The notes beneath the pieces are model-generated. The model was not told the origin of the DNA, made no database searches, and saw only the letters and a list, made by a program, of their open reading frames with translations. The position numbers and the translations under genes were made by a program. A stretch of 64,000 bases of DNA from Caenispirillum bisanense. GTDB taxonomy: Bacteria; Pseudomonadota; Alphaproteobacteria; Rhodospirillales; Rhodospirillaceae. Positions 55,984-64,000 of the stretch are shown here, one piece after another. How positions within the stretch are numbered: the first letter of the stretch is position 1; each line of letters opens with the position of its first letter. Location of the stretch: positions 186,001-250,000 of the forward strand of contig NZ_OCNJ01000007.1 of assembly GCF_900230255.1 (NCBI RefSeq), given 5' to 3'.

Positions 55984-56682
55984 TCACACCGCCAGCACGT
56001 CCTTCAGGGCCGCCACCCGCGACCGGCTGACCGGCACCGCCTGCCCCTCCGGGCGCGCCAGCACCAGCTCCGCCCCCGTCTCCCGCCGCCGGAACCCGCC
56101 GACGTGGCGCAGGTTGACCAGATAACTGCGATGCGGCCGGAAGAAGACGGCCGGATCGAGCCGCCGTTCCAGGTCGGCGAGCGGCAAGGTGCAGAAATGA
56201 CTACCACCGGCCGCATGGACCCGGCTGTAGTGGCCCTCGGCCTGGATGAAGAAGGCCGCTTCCGGATCGAGGAACAGGGTGATGCCGCCGCTCTCCACCG
56301 GCAGCTTCAGCAGGAAGCGCCCCGGCTGCGGGTCGGTCGGCCGCAGACCCGCCGCGTCGTCGTCCAGCCCGTGCAGCACAACCACGAACCCCGCCTCGCC
56401 GCCTGCCAGCGGGCAGACCCGCACGTGGATGGTGCGGCCGGGATAGGGGACCATCATGGAGGCCGCCGCCTCACGCGCCTGCTGCGCCTGGGCGAGCAGC
56501 AGCTCGACGCGGGCGCGCGCCTCGCCGGGGTGCATGTCGAGCAGCGGGCGCCCGACCAGCCGCTCCGGCGCGACGCGCAGGAGCGTCGCCACCGACCCGC
56601 TCACCGACCGCACGGTCAGGTCGGCGGCCAGCACGATGGCACCGATCTCGGTGGTCTTCAGACGGTAGGCGAAATCACTCAC
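55984..56682 (-). CDS. rcoM: RcoM-like CO-sensing transcription factor (PAS-LytTR)
   Basis: A 232-residue single-component regulator: N-terminal PAS haem domain (~1-110), C-terminal LytTR DNA-binding domain (~125-232; FFRPHRSYLVNLRHVGGF and VPVSRSRVAALKDVLAV). In the RcoM studied from Burkholderia xenovorans, a His in a LHPEKSR-like segment and a Met bind haem in the reduced state, with a Cys ligand in the ferric state. Here His51 (LLDMHPGEARARV) and Met76/77 (AASMMVPYPGR) occupy the matching places. The Cys-bearing loop between them is missing. Adjacent cowN is the obvious target. Alternative: a LytTR regulator without haem. Confidence 0.82.
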   Translation of the reverse strand: MSDFAYRLKTTEIGAIVLAADLTVRSVSGSVATLLRVAPERLVGRPLLDMHPGEARARVELLLAQAQQAREAAASMMVPYPGRTIHVRVCPLAGGEAGFVVVLHGLDDDAAGLRPTDPQPGRFLLKLPVESGGITLFLDPEAAFFIQAEGHYSRVHAAGGSHFCTLPLADLERRLDPAVFFRPHRSYLVNLRHVGGFRRRETGAELVLARPEGQAVPVSRSRVAALKDVLAV

Positions 56683-56767
56683 GGTGCGGCCCCCTGCCCT
56701 GCCCGGCGCGACGCCGCCATCATGGGCGGCGCCGGGCGCGAAGGGAAGCCCTACCGACCGTGTGGAC

Positions 56768-58102
56768 TCAAGCCGTGCGTTCCAGCACCGCGACGAAGAA
56801 GCCGTCGGTGTCGTCGCGGCACGGCGTCAGGCGCAGCGTCTCGCCGTCGCCCGGACAGGTGGGGGAGCCGATGACCTCGGCCCACACCTCACCGACCGAC
56901 TTGAGGCGGAACGTCTCGGCGTGCTGCGCCAGGAAGGCGTCGATCTGCCCGCGGTTCTCCTCGGGCAGCACCGAGCAGGTGGCGTAGACCAACCGGCCGC
57001 CCGGCTTCACGAGGCGGGCGGCGCTTTGCAGGATGCTCGCCTGGCGGCCCTTCAGGTCCTCCAGATGCTCGGCGGTCAGGCGCCAGCGGGCATCGGGGTT
57101 GCGGCGCCAGGTGCCGGTGCCGGTGCAGGGCGCATCGGCCAGCACGCGATCGTAGGTGCGGGCCTGGCGCTTCACCCACTTGTCCTGCTCGCTCGACAGC
57201 ACCCGGCGCGTCACATTGTGGGCGCCGGCCCGCTTCAGGCGCACGGCGGAGCGTTCCAGCCGCCCCTCGGACACATCGCAGGCCACCAGCCGACCCTTGT
57301 TCGCCATGGCGGCGGCGAGCCCGAGGGTCTTGCCGCCGGCCCCGGCGCAGAAGTCCACCACGGCCATGCCGGGGCGGGCGTCGGTGAGCAGGGCGACCAG
57401 CTGCGAGCCTTCGTCCTGCACCTCCACCAGTCCATCATTGAACAGTTTGAGGCCGCCCAGGTTCACCCGGCCCGACCGCACCCGCAGGCCGAGCGGCGAC
57501 AGGCGTGTCGGCTCCACCCGCACGCCCTCGGCCTCCAGGGCGGCGGCGGCGGTGGCGCGGTCGGTCTTCAGGGTGTTGACGCGCAGGTCGACCGGCGCCT
57601 CGTCGAGCATGGCGGACAGTTCGCGCTCGGCCTCCTCGCCATACAGGCCGGCGAAGCGGCTCCAGATCCAGTCCGGCACCTCGAAGCGCACCGCCGGCGG
57701 CATGTCCTTGGACCACTGCGGGCGGCCCTGGATGGCGCGGGCGATGGCCATTTCGCTGTTGGACAGGCGGTCCGGGCAGTGGCGGTCGCTGGTGAACAGG
57801 CCGATGAGGTCCTCGTCGGCCTTCAGGTGGTCGGTGATCATCAGATCGGCGAGCACCCGGTGGCGCGCCGTCAGCTTGATGTCGCGGCCGGTGCGCATGG
57901 CGCCCCAATGCAGCCACCACGTCAGCTTGGCCCAGCGCCGCAGCACGCCCCACACGCGGTCGGAAATGGCGCGGCGGTCCTTGGACCCGATGAAGCGGCG
58001 GTCGCGGAAATAGGCGGATGCCGTCCCGTCCGCCGGCCGCGGCACGGCCTCGATCTCGGCCAGCAGTTCGATGGCGGCTTGCAGGCGGGCGGCGTTGTGC
58101 AT
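56768..58102 (-). CDS. rsmB: RsmB/NOP-family rRNA (cytosine-C5) methyltransferase
   Basis: 444 residues. N-terminal NusB-like part, then a SAM-binding methyltransferase (DFCAGAGGKTLGLAAAM, VACDVSEGRLERSAVRLKRA, DAPCTGTGTWRRNPD with one catalytic Cys, and YATCSVLPEENRGQ with the other). ATG 58102 starts MHNAARLQAAIELL; the frame upstream lies in the guaB-rsmB gap. It is downstream of guaB on the same strand, with two hairpins between. Confidence 0.93.
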   Translation of the reverse strand: MHNAARLQAAIELLAEIEAVPRPADGTASAYFRDRRFIGSKDRRAISDRVWGVLRRWAKLTWWLHWGAMRTGRDIKLTARHRVLADLMITDHLKADEDLIGLFTSDRHCPDRLSNSEMAIARAIQGRPQWSKDMPPAVRFEVPDWIWSRFAGLYGEEAERELSAMLDEAPVDLRVNTLKTDRATAAAALEAEGVRVEPTRLSPLGLRVRSGRVNLGGLKLFNDGLVEVQDEGSQLVALLTDARPGMAVVDFCAGAGGKTLGLAAAMANKGRLVACDVSEGRLERSAVRLKRAGAHNVTRRVLSSEQDKWVKRQARTYDRVLADAPCTGTGTWRRNPDARWRLTAEHLEDLKGRQASILQSAARLVKPGGRLVYATCSVLPEENRGQIDAFLAQHAETFRLKSVGEVWAEVIGSPTCPGDGETLRLTPCRDDTDGFFVAVLERTA

Positions 58103-58136
58103 GAAAGGGGAACCGTTTCGACAAAAGGAGATGGAA

Positions 58137-58159
58137 GGCGGGATGTAGGGCATCCCGCC
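58137..58159 (-). terminator. hairpin after guaB
   Basis: A perfect 9-bp stem, GGCGGGATG (58137-58145) with CATCCCGCC (58151-58159), followed on the minus strand by a pyrimidine-rich TTCCATCTCCTTTTG stretch. Likely weak terminator or attenuator between guaB and rsmB. A second long GC hairpin lies at about 58165-58195. Confidence 0.5.
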
Positions 58160-58215
58160 CGCGCCGTCACGCCCCCGCACCGGGCGGGGCATGACGGACG
58201 ATGCTCATACGCCGC

Positions 58216-59743
<1,528 letters not shown>

Positions 59744-59827
59744 GCAACTGGAAAATGATCTGTCAAGCGTTTCGCGCAGGGCTGCCGGCACGCAATGAAA
59801 CACCGGCGGCGGCGGCGGGCGGCGCGG

Positions 59828-60628
59828 TCAGGCGGCGGTCGCCGGCTCGCTGACGGCGACATGGCCGCCGGTGACGGGGTCGGCCAGCAGACGCACGCGG
59901 CAGCGGTAGGTGGCGCTCAGGTGCGCCTCGGTGAGCACCGCCGCCGCCGATCCGCCGGCCAGCAGCCGGCCGTCCCGCAGCAGGAGGGCGTCGTCGCCGT
60001 AGCGCAGCGCCAGGGTCATGGCGTGCAGCACGGCCACCACCGCGACGCCGTCCGCCGCCACCCGGCGGGCGACGGCCATCACCGCGTGCTGGTGGGCCGG
60101 ATCGAGCGCCGCCGTCGGTTCGTCGAGCAGCAGGACGGCCTCGTCGCGCACCGCCGGCGGCGGTAACTGGGCCAGGGCGCGGGCGAGGCTGACCCGCTGC
60201 CGCTCGCCGCCCGACAGGCTGGCGACGACGCGGTCGGCGAGGTGTCCGATCTCCGCCTGCTCCAGGGCTTCGGCCACCACCCGGGCATCCTGCGCCGCCG
60301 AGGACTGCCGGCGGTGCGGCGCCCGCCCGAGCGCCACCACTTCGGCGACGCGCAGCGGCAGGGGGCGGGTCTGCTGCGGCATGACCGCGCGGCGCCGGGC
60401 GAGGTCGCCGGGCCGCCAGGCGGTGAGCGGCAGGCCGGCGAAGGTCGCGGAGCCGGCGGTGGGGGCCAGGTCGCCGGCCATCAGGCGCAGCAGCGTCGAC
60501 TTGCCGGCACCGTTGGCGCCGAGGATCACCGTCACCCGGCCGGGGCGCGGGGCGCAGGTCACGTCCTCCACCAGGGCCTTGCCGCGCAGGCGCAGGCTGA
60601 CGCGGTCGAGGTGCAGGGTCATGCTCAT
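59828..60628 (-). CDS. hmuV: haemin ABC transporter ATPase HmuV
   Basis: 266 residues. Walker A GANGAGKST, HmuV-type MPQQTRPLPLRVAEVVALGR, signature LSGGERQRVSLARAL, Walker B VLLLDEPTAALDP, and HAMTLALRY after the switch His. The insertion before Walker B (QLPPPAVRDEAV) is typical of haem-type ATPases. Start ATG 60628 overlaps the hmuU stop (ATGA). Last gene of the operon. Confidence 0.95.
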   Translation of the reverse strand: MSMTLHLDRVSLRLRGKALVEDVTCAPRPGRVTVILGANGAGKSTLLRLMAGDLAPTAGSATFAGLPLTAWRPGDLARRRAVMPQQTRPLPLRVAEVVALGRAPHRRQSSAAQDARVVAEALEQAEIGHLADRVVASLSGGERQRVSLARALAQLPPPAVRDEAVLLLDEPTAALDPAHQHAVMAVARRVAADGVAVVAVLHAMTLALRYGDDALLLRDGRLLAGGSAAAVLTEAHLSATYRCRVRLLADPVTGGHVAVSEPATAA

Positions 60629-61689
60629 GCCCAGTCCCCCCGGCGCCGCGCCACGATCAGCAGGCCGACGAAGAACGGTCCGCCGACGCCCGCCAGCACC
60701 AGCCCCACCGGCATTTCCGCCGGCAGCACCACGGTCCGCGCCACCAGGTCGGCGAGGCACACCATGGCCGACCCCAGCAGGGCGGCGCCCGGCAGCACCA
60801 GCCGATGGTCGGAGCCGCCGAGCAGCCGCACCAGATGCGGCGCCACCAGCCCGACGAACGCCACCGGCCCGGCGGCCGCCACCGAGGCGCCGACGCCGAT
60901 GGCGACCAGCACCACCGCCACGGCCTTCAGGCGGTCGACGGCGACGCCCAGGTGGAACGCCTCCGCCTCGCCGAGCAGCATGAGATTGAGCGGCCGCCAC
61001 AGCAGCACCCCGCCGAGCGTCGACACCAACATGAGCGTCAGCGCGGGCGTGAGCGTGCCCGGCGCGGCACTGCCGAGGCTGCCCATGCTCCACATGGACA
61101 GCTGGCGCAATTGCTGGTCGTCGCTGAGGTAGCTCATGAGCCCGACCACGGCACTGGCGACGGCGTTGAGGGCGATGCCCGCCAGCAGCATGCCGGCCAC
61201 CGAGGTGCGGCCGTTGCCCTGGGCCAGGGCATAGACGGCCGCCGTGGTGACGAGGCCGCCGAGGAACGCCGCCACGGGCATCTGCCAGGCGCGCGGCAGG
61301 GGGAGCAGCGTGCCCGCCACCTCCGTCAGCACGATGGTCACGGCGACCGCCGCCGCCGCGCCCGCCGACACGCCGATGAGGCTGGGATCGGCCAGCGGGT
61401 TGCGGAACAGCGCCTGCATGACGGCGCCGCCGACCCCGAGCGTCGCCCCGACACAACAGGCGAGCAGCACGCGCGGCACGCGGATCACTTCCAGCACCGC
61501 CTGGGCCGCCGGGTCGACCGGGTCGCTCTCGACCAGACCCACCCAGTCGCCGAACACCGCGGCGACGTCGGCCAGTCCGAGGGTCACGCCGCCGAACAGC
61601 ACCGCTGCCACCGCACTGACGGCGGCGACACCGGCGAGCAGGGGCAGCAGGCGGGTCGGTTGCCGCAGCAGGGTGTCGCCCAGGATCAT
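60625..61689 (-). CDS. hmuU: haemin ABC transporter permease HmuU
   Basis: A 354-residue FecCD-family permease with about ten helices. Marks are RVPRVLLACCVGATLGVGGAV, NPLADPSLIGVSAGAAAAV, VGLVAPHLVRLLGG and the closing GGPFFVGLLI. ATG 61689 overlaps the hmuT stop. The longer frame upstream runs through hmuT as a shadow. Confidence 0.95.
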   Translation of the reverse strand: MILGDTLLRQPTRLLPLLAGVAAVSAVAAVLFGGVTLGLADVAAVFGDWVGLVESDPVDPAAQAVLEVIRVPRVLLACCVGATLGVGGAVMQALFRNPLADPSLIGVSAGAAAAVAVTIVLTEVAGTLLPLPRAWQMPVAAFLGGLVTTAAVYALAQGNGRTSVAGMLLAGIALNAVASAVVGLMSYLSDDQQLRQLSMWSMGSLGSAAPGTLTPALTLMLVSTLGGVLLWRPLNLMLLGEAEAFHLGVAVDRLKAVAVVLVAIGVGASVAAAGPVAFVGLVAPHLVRLLGGSDHRLVLPGAALLGSAMVCLADLVARTVVLPAEMPVGLVLAGVGGPFFVGLLIVARRRGDWA

Positions 61690-62612
61690 CGCGGCGCCCC
61701 CGCGGTCGCGGTTCCGAAAGCCTCCGCGAGCCGCCGCGCCGCCTCGGGCATACGCGGCCCGAGGCCCTGGAGCAGCGCCGACGGTACCGCGACCACCGGC
61801 CGTGCCGCGATGTCCGCCAGCGGTGCCAGCACCGGCTGCGCCAGCAGGCCGGCCTTGCCGCCCAGCATCTCCAGCGTGCGCTCGGACACGATCAGCCCGG
61901 CTGGGGCCGCCGCCAGCAGCGCCTCGGTGGAGATCTGCTTCCATCCCGTGGCGGCGGCGAAGGCATTGCGCAGGCCGGCCGCCTCGATGAGGGCGTGAAT
62001 GGGCGTGTCGCGCCCCGCCGCCATGGGCGCGCCGCCGTGGCCGATGAGCAGGAACAGGACGGCCGGCGCATCGGGCGCCGGCGCCGTCGGCAGCCGCGCC
62101 ACGTCGGCCCGCAGCGCGGCGACCAGCTCCGCCCCGGCGGCGGGCGTGTCCAGGATGGCGGCGATGCGCCCGATGACGTCCTCCAGCGCCGCCAGATCGT
62201 TGGCGGGCGGCAGGCGCAGCACGGGCACGCCGGCCGCCGCCACCTGCGCCAGCACCTCGTCGGGGCCGGCGTCGTTCTGCGCGATCACCAGGTCGGGGCC
62301 CGGCGACAGCAGGCCCTCGCCGCCCAGCGCCCGCAGGTACCCGACGCGCGGCAGGCCCTCGTAGACGGCGGGATAGGTGGTCGTCGAATCGACGGCGACC
62401 ACCGTGTCCGCCTTGCCGAGGCCGGCGATGATCTCGGACACCGGGCCGCCGATGCTGACGACGCGCGCCGGCGCCGTCACGCCAACGGTATGCCCGGCGG
62501 CATCGACGGCGGTGCCGGCGGCGACCGGCGACGACAGCCCGCCCGCCACCAGGGCGACGAAGGCGAGGGTGACGGCATGGCGCTGCAGCCCGGGACGGAG
62601 GACAGCCATCAT
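61686..62612 (-). CDS. hmuT: haemin-binding periplasmic protein HmuT
   Basis: A 308-residue protein with a signal peptide (ends near SPVAAG). Family-8/TroA-like binding fold: RVVSIGGPVSEIIAGLGKA, DTVVAVDSTTTYP, LPRVGYLRALGGEGLLSP, PDLVIAQNDAGP, the usual HmuT motif set. Haem-binding His/Tyr candidates include Tyr in VGYLRAL. Start ATG 62612 overlaps the hmuS stop. Confidence 0.94.
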   Translation of the reverse strand: MMAVLRPGLQRHAVTLAFVALVAGGLSSPVAAGTAVDAAGHTVGVTAPARVVSIGGPVSEIIAGLGKADTVVAVDSTTTYPAVYEGLPRVGYLRALGGEGLLSPGPDLVIAQNDAGPDEVLAQVAAAGVPVLRLPPANDLAALEDVIGRIAAILDTPAAGAELVAALRADVARLPTAPAPDAPAVLFLLIGHGGAPMAAGRDTPIHALIEAAGLRNAFAAATGWKQISTEALLAAAPAGLIVSERTLEMLGGKAGLLAQPVLAPLADIAARPVVAVPSALLQGLGPRMPEAARRLAEAFGTATAGAPR

Positions 62613-63694
62613 GCGGCCGCCGTCCGCCCGCCTTCCGGAAGGCGCGGCAGCGTTTCCAGCACCGCCCGCCAGGCGTCGCTCTCCGGCACACCGGCGGGAC
62701 GCACGCCATAGAGGATGGCGAAGTTCCGGCCGTCGGCGTCGTAGAGTTCGAGCGCCGTCACCACGCCGTCGGCCTGCGGCTTGCGGACCACCCAGGCGGT
62801 GGCGGTGGCGGCGGTGACGACGTGCAGGTTGAAGCCGGGGTCGAGCACGTTGGTCCAGCCGCGCATCTCGACGATCTTCTTCACCGGGCCGCTGTGGATC
62901 TGCACGCAGCCGCGGTTGCCGACGAAGACCATGATGGGAACGGCCTGATCGGCCGCCAGGGTCAGGGTGCGCGACAGGGCGTCCGGCGTGACTTCCTCGG
63001 CGAACTCGGGGCCGATGAGGCGCAGCGCCTGGTGCCGCGACGCGCCCGCATCCTTCAGCAGCCGCCGGAAATCGTGGACGTCCTGAAGGTCGCGCCACCC
63101 GGTGCGCAGCACCTCCATGTCCACCGCGTCGTCGGGTGGCGGCAGGTCGCGGGCGGGCGCCGGGTCGAGGGTCAGCAGGGCCGGCCCCGCCTCGGCGTCG
63201 TGGAACCGCCCGCACAGGGCGTCGAAGGCCGCCGCGTCGGTGTTGGCGGTCCGGTAGATCTTGATGACGGCATCACCGTGGACGTCGAAGATCTGAAGGC
63301 TGCGGCGCTCGCCGTGCAGCCCCGTCGTGGTGACGTCGAAGCCGCTGTGCCAGACCGACAGGAACAGGCGCAGGTCGACGGCGTCGTTCAGCACCAGCAT
63401 GGCGCCGCCCATTCCCCGCACGTTGCCGAAGCAGCCGGTCTTTTCGTGGACGGCGTGATCGTTGCGGGTCAGGACCATGACCTCGCCGACCTCCGGCAGG
63501 GCGTGGATCAGCTCGGCCCAGCGCCCCCCCTCCAGACGCCGCACGCCGGTCGCCGGCGATCCTGCCGCGACCAGTTGCGCCTCCGGATGGCCGAGGCTCG
63601 CGGCCAGGTCGCGCGGCCGCTGCTCGGCCGTGCCGGCGTGAACGGAAGACCAGGCCTCACTCAAGGCCGCGAGGCTGGCGGGGTGCATGGTCAT
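62609..63694 (-). CDS. hmuS: haemin-degrading factor HmuS
   Basis: A 361-residue cytoplasmic haem-degrading protein (HemS/ChuX-like, two internal repeats). Repeat marks: VMVLTRNDHAVHEKTGCFGNV and IMVFVGNRGCVQIHSGPVKKIV, then WVVRKPQADGVVTALELYD. First gene of the hmuSTUV operon; all four genes overlap as ATGA. ATG 63694 has AGGAG at 10 bases; ATG 63688 is an alternative. Iron release from haem is the likely role. Confidence 0.93.
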   Translation of the reverse strand: MTMHPASLAALSEAWSSVHAGTAEQRPRDLAASLGHPEAQLVAAGSPATGVRRLEGGRWAELIHALPEVGEVMVLTRNDHAVHEKTGCFGNVRGMGGAMLVLNDAVDLRLFLSVWHSGFDVTTTGLHGERRSLQIFDVHGDAVIKIYRTANTDAAAFDALCGRFHDAEAGPALLTLDPAPARDLPPPDDAVDMEVLRTGWRDLQDVHDFRRLLKDAGASRHQALRLIGPEFAEEVTPDALSRTLTLAADQAVPIMVFVGNRGCVQIHSGPVKKIVEMRGWTNVLDPGFNLHVVTAATATAWVVRKPQADGVVTALELYDADGRNFAILYGVRPAGVPESDAWRAVLETLPRLPEGGRTAAA

Positions 63695-63778
63695 GGTCGC
63701 ACTTCTCCTGTGGCAGTTCCAGGCGCCGGCGGGCACGGCTTCGACGGCCGGCGCGGCGCCTCCTGCATTCGACATACT

Positions 63779-63797
63779 GCGAATGAGAATGCGTTGC
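63779..63797. promoter_or_regulatory. Fur-like box between hmu operon and receptor
   Basis: GCGAATGAGAATGCGTTGC matches 12 of 19 positions of the gammaproteobacterial Fur consensus and has the core AATGAGAATG. It sits in the divergent 170-base gap, with GCAATTGC next to it. Fur or Irr control is expected for haem uptake. Confidence 0.5.
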
Positions 63798-63864
63798 AAT
63801 TGCGAATTTGCGCGCTATCAATAGGGGCAGTGTTGTCCGACATTGCGTGAAGGAGCAGGAGGAT

Positions 63865-64000
63865 ATGCCCGCTTTCAGGACCCTTTTGGCCGGAAGCACC
63901 GCCGTCGCCTTGGTGCTGGCGCTGCCGGTAATGGCCGAGGCCGAGGAGGCCGCCGCACCGGCGTCCATCGTGCTGGACCCGGTGATGGTATCGGCCGAAC
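63865..64000 (+). CDS. TonB-dependent haem receptor, 3' part outside window
   Basis: 45 residues are visible from ATG 63865 (AGGAGGA at 63856-63863). A signal peptide (LAGSTAVALVLALPVMAEAEE) is followed by SIVLDPVMVSAE, the usual start of a TonB-box/plug region. The divergent position next to hmuSTUV suggests a haem or haemophore receptor (HmuR-like). The rest lies beyond the window. Confidence 0.75.
   Translation, partial: MPAFRTLLAGSTAVALVLALPVMAEAEEAAAPASIVLDPVMVSAE

Overview
This is a very GC-rich window (by eye around 70% GC, with G/C at almost every third codon position) from an alphaproteobacterium. The best lineage marker is a MipZ-type ParA ATPase (14775-15623), the division-site regulator of alphaproteobacteria that lack Min. 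CowN, RcoM, cobalt-type nitrile hydratase and the many PAS-rich sensors fit a free-living, probably nitrogen-fixing member of the Rhodospirillales/Azospirillales. That placement is inference. No rRNA, tRNA, prophage, insertion sequence or CRISPR array was found.

Layout. 1-1690: end of a PAS histidine kinase. 1705-1890: two-helix membrane peptide. 2080-8212: type I secretion ATPase, adaptor and their likely cargo, an RTX/cadherin-like/propeller protein. 8292-9329: dihaem cytochrome c (DHC-like) and a DUF421 membrane protein. 9345-11600: MscS channel. 11743-14809: glutathione-dependent formaldehyde oxidation (fghA, adhC/frmA) with a divergent LysR regulator. 14775-17733: mipZ and a molybdopterin oxidoreductase. 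17921-20701: queuosine-precursor transporter, FAD oxidoreductase and a GH114-like exported protein. 20930-22549: nitrile hydratase. 22702-23088: truncated haemoglobin behind an NsrR-like site. 23099-28888: substrate-binding protein, large PAS kinase and REC-GGDEF-EAL protein. 29018-31538: YihY/BrkB protein and an NCS2 permease. 31556-34834: palindromic repeats around an exonuclease/ATP-ligase repair pair. 34868-41534: ABC exporter and an operon-like run (FNR-like, IMPase, cupin, GNAT, ATP-grasp). 41605-42414: NepR-like peptide and a structured non-coding stretch. 42415-45793: cofactor-less SUOX-fold protein, kinase and regulator. 45807-48066: J-domain, VWA-like and TRIC-type proteins. 48234-52762: complete Liv-type ABC importer. 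52747-54915: Trk potassium uptake. 55021-56682: gmhB, then cowN and rcoM. 56768-59679: rsmB and guaB. 59828-64000: haem uptake operon hmuSTUV and the start of a divergent TonB-dependent receptor.

How parts work together. The rcoM-cowN pair is a CO-response module: RcoM is a haem CO sensor and CowN protects nitrogenase from CO. The truncated haemoglobin with an NsrR-like operator points to nitric oxide defence. The hmu operon and receptor form an iron/haem module with a Fur-like box between them. Three signalling loci share the same PAS-kinase/REC style (1-1690, 23099-28888, 42415-45793), and two of them carry an exported partner protein next to the kinase. The most unusual items are the reversed RTX architecture, the SBP/kinase pair separated by one in-frame stop, the hairpin-rich terminated region at 41903-42240, and a recurring pattern of tiny GC hairpins that fill the gaps between convergent stop codons.
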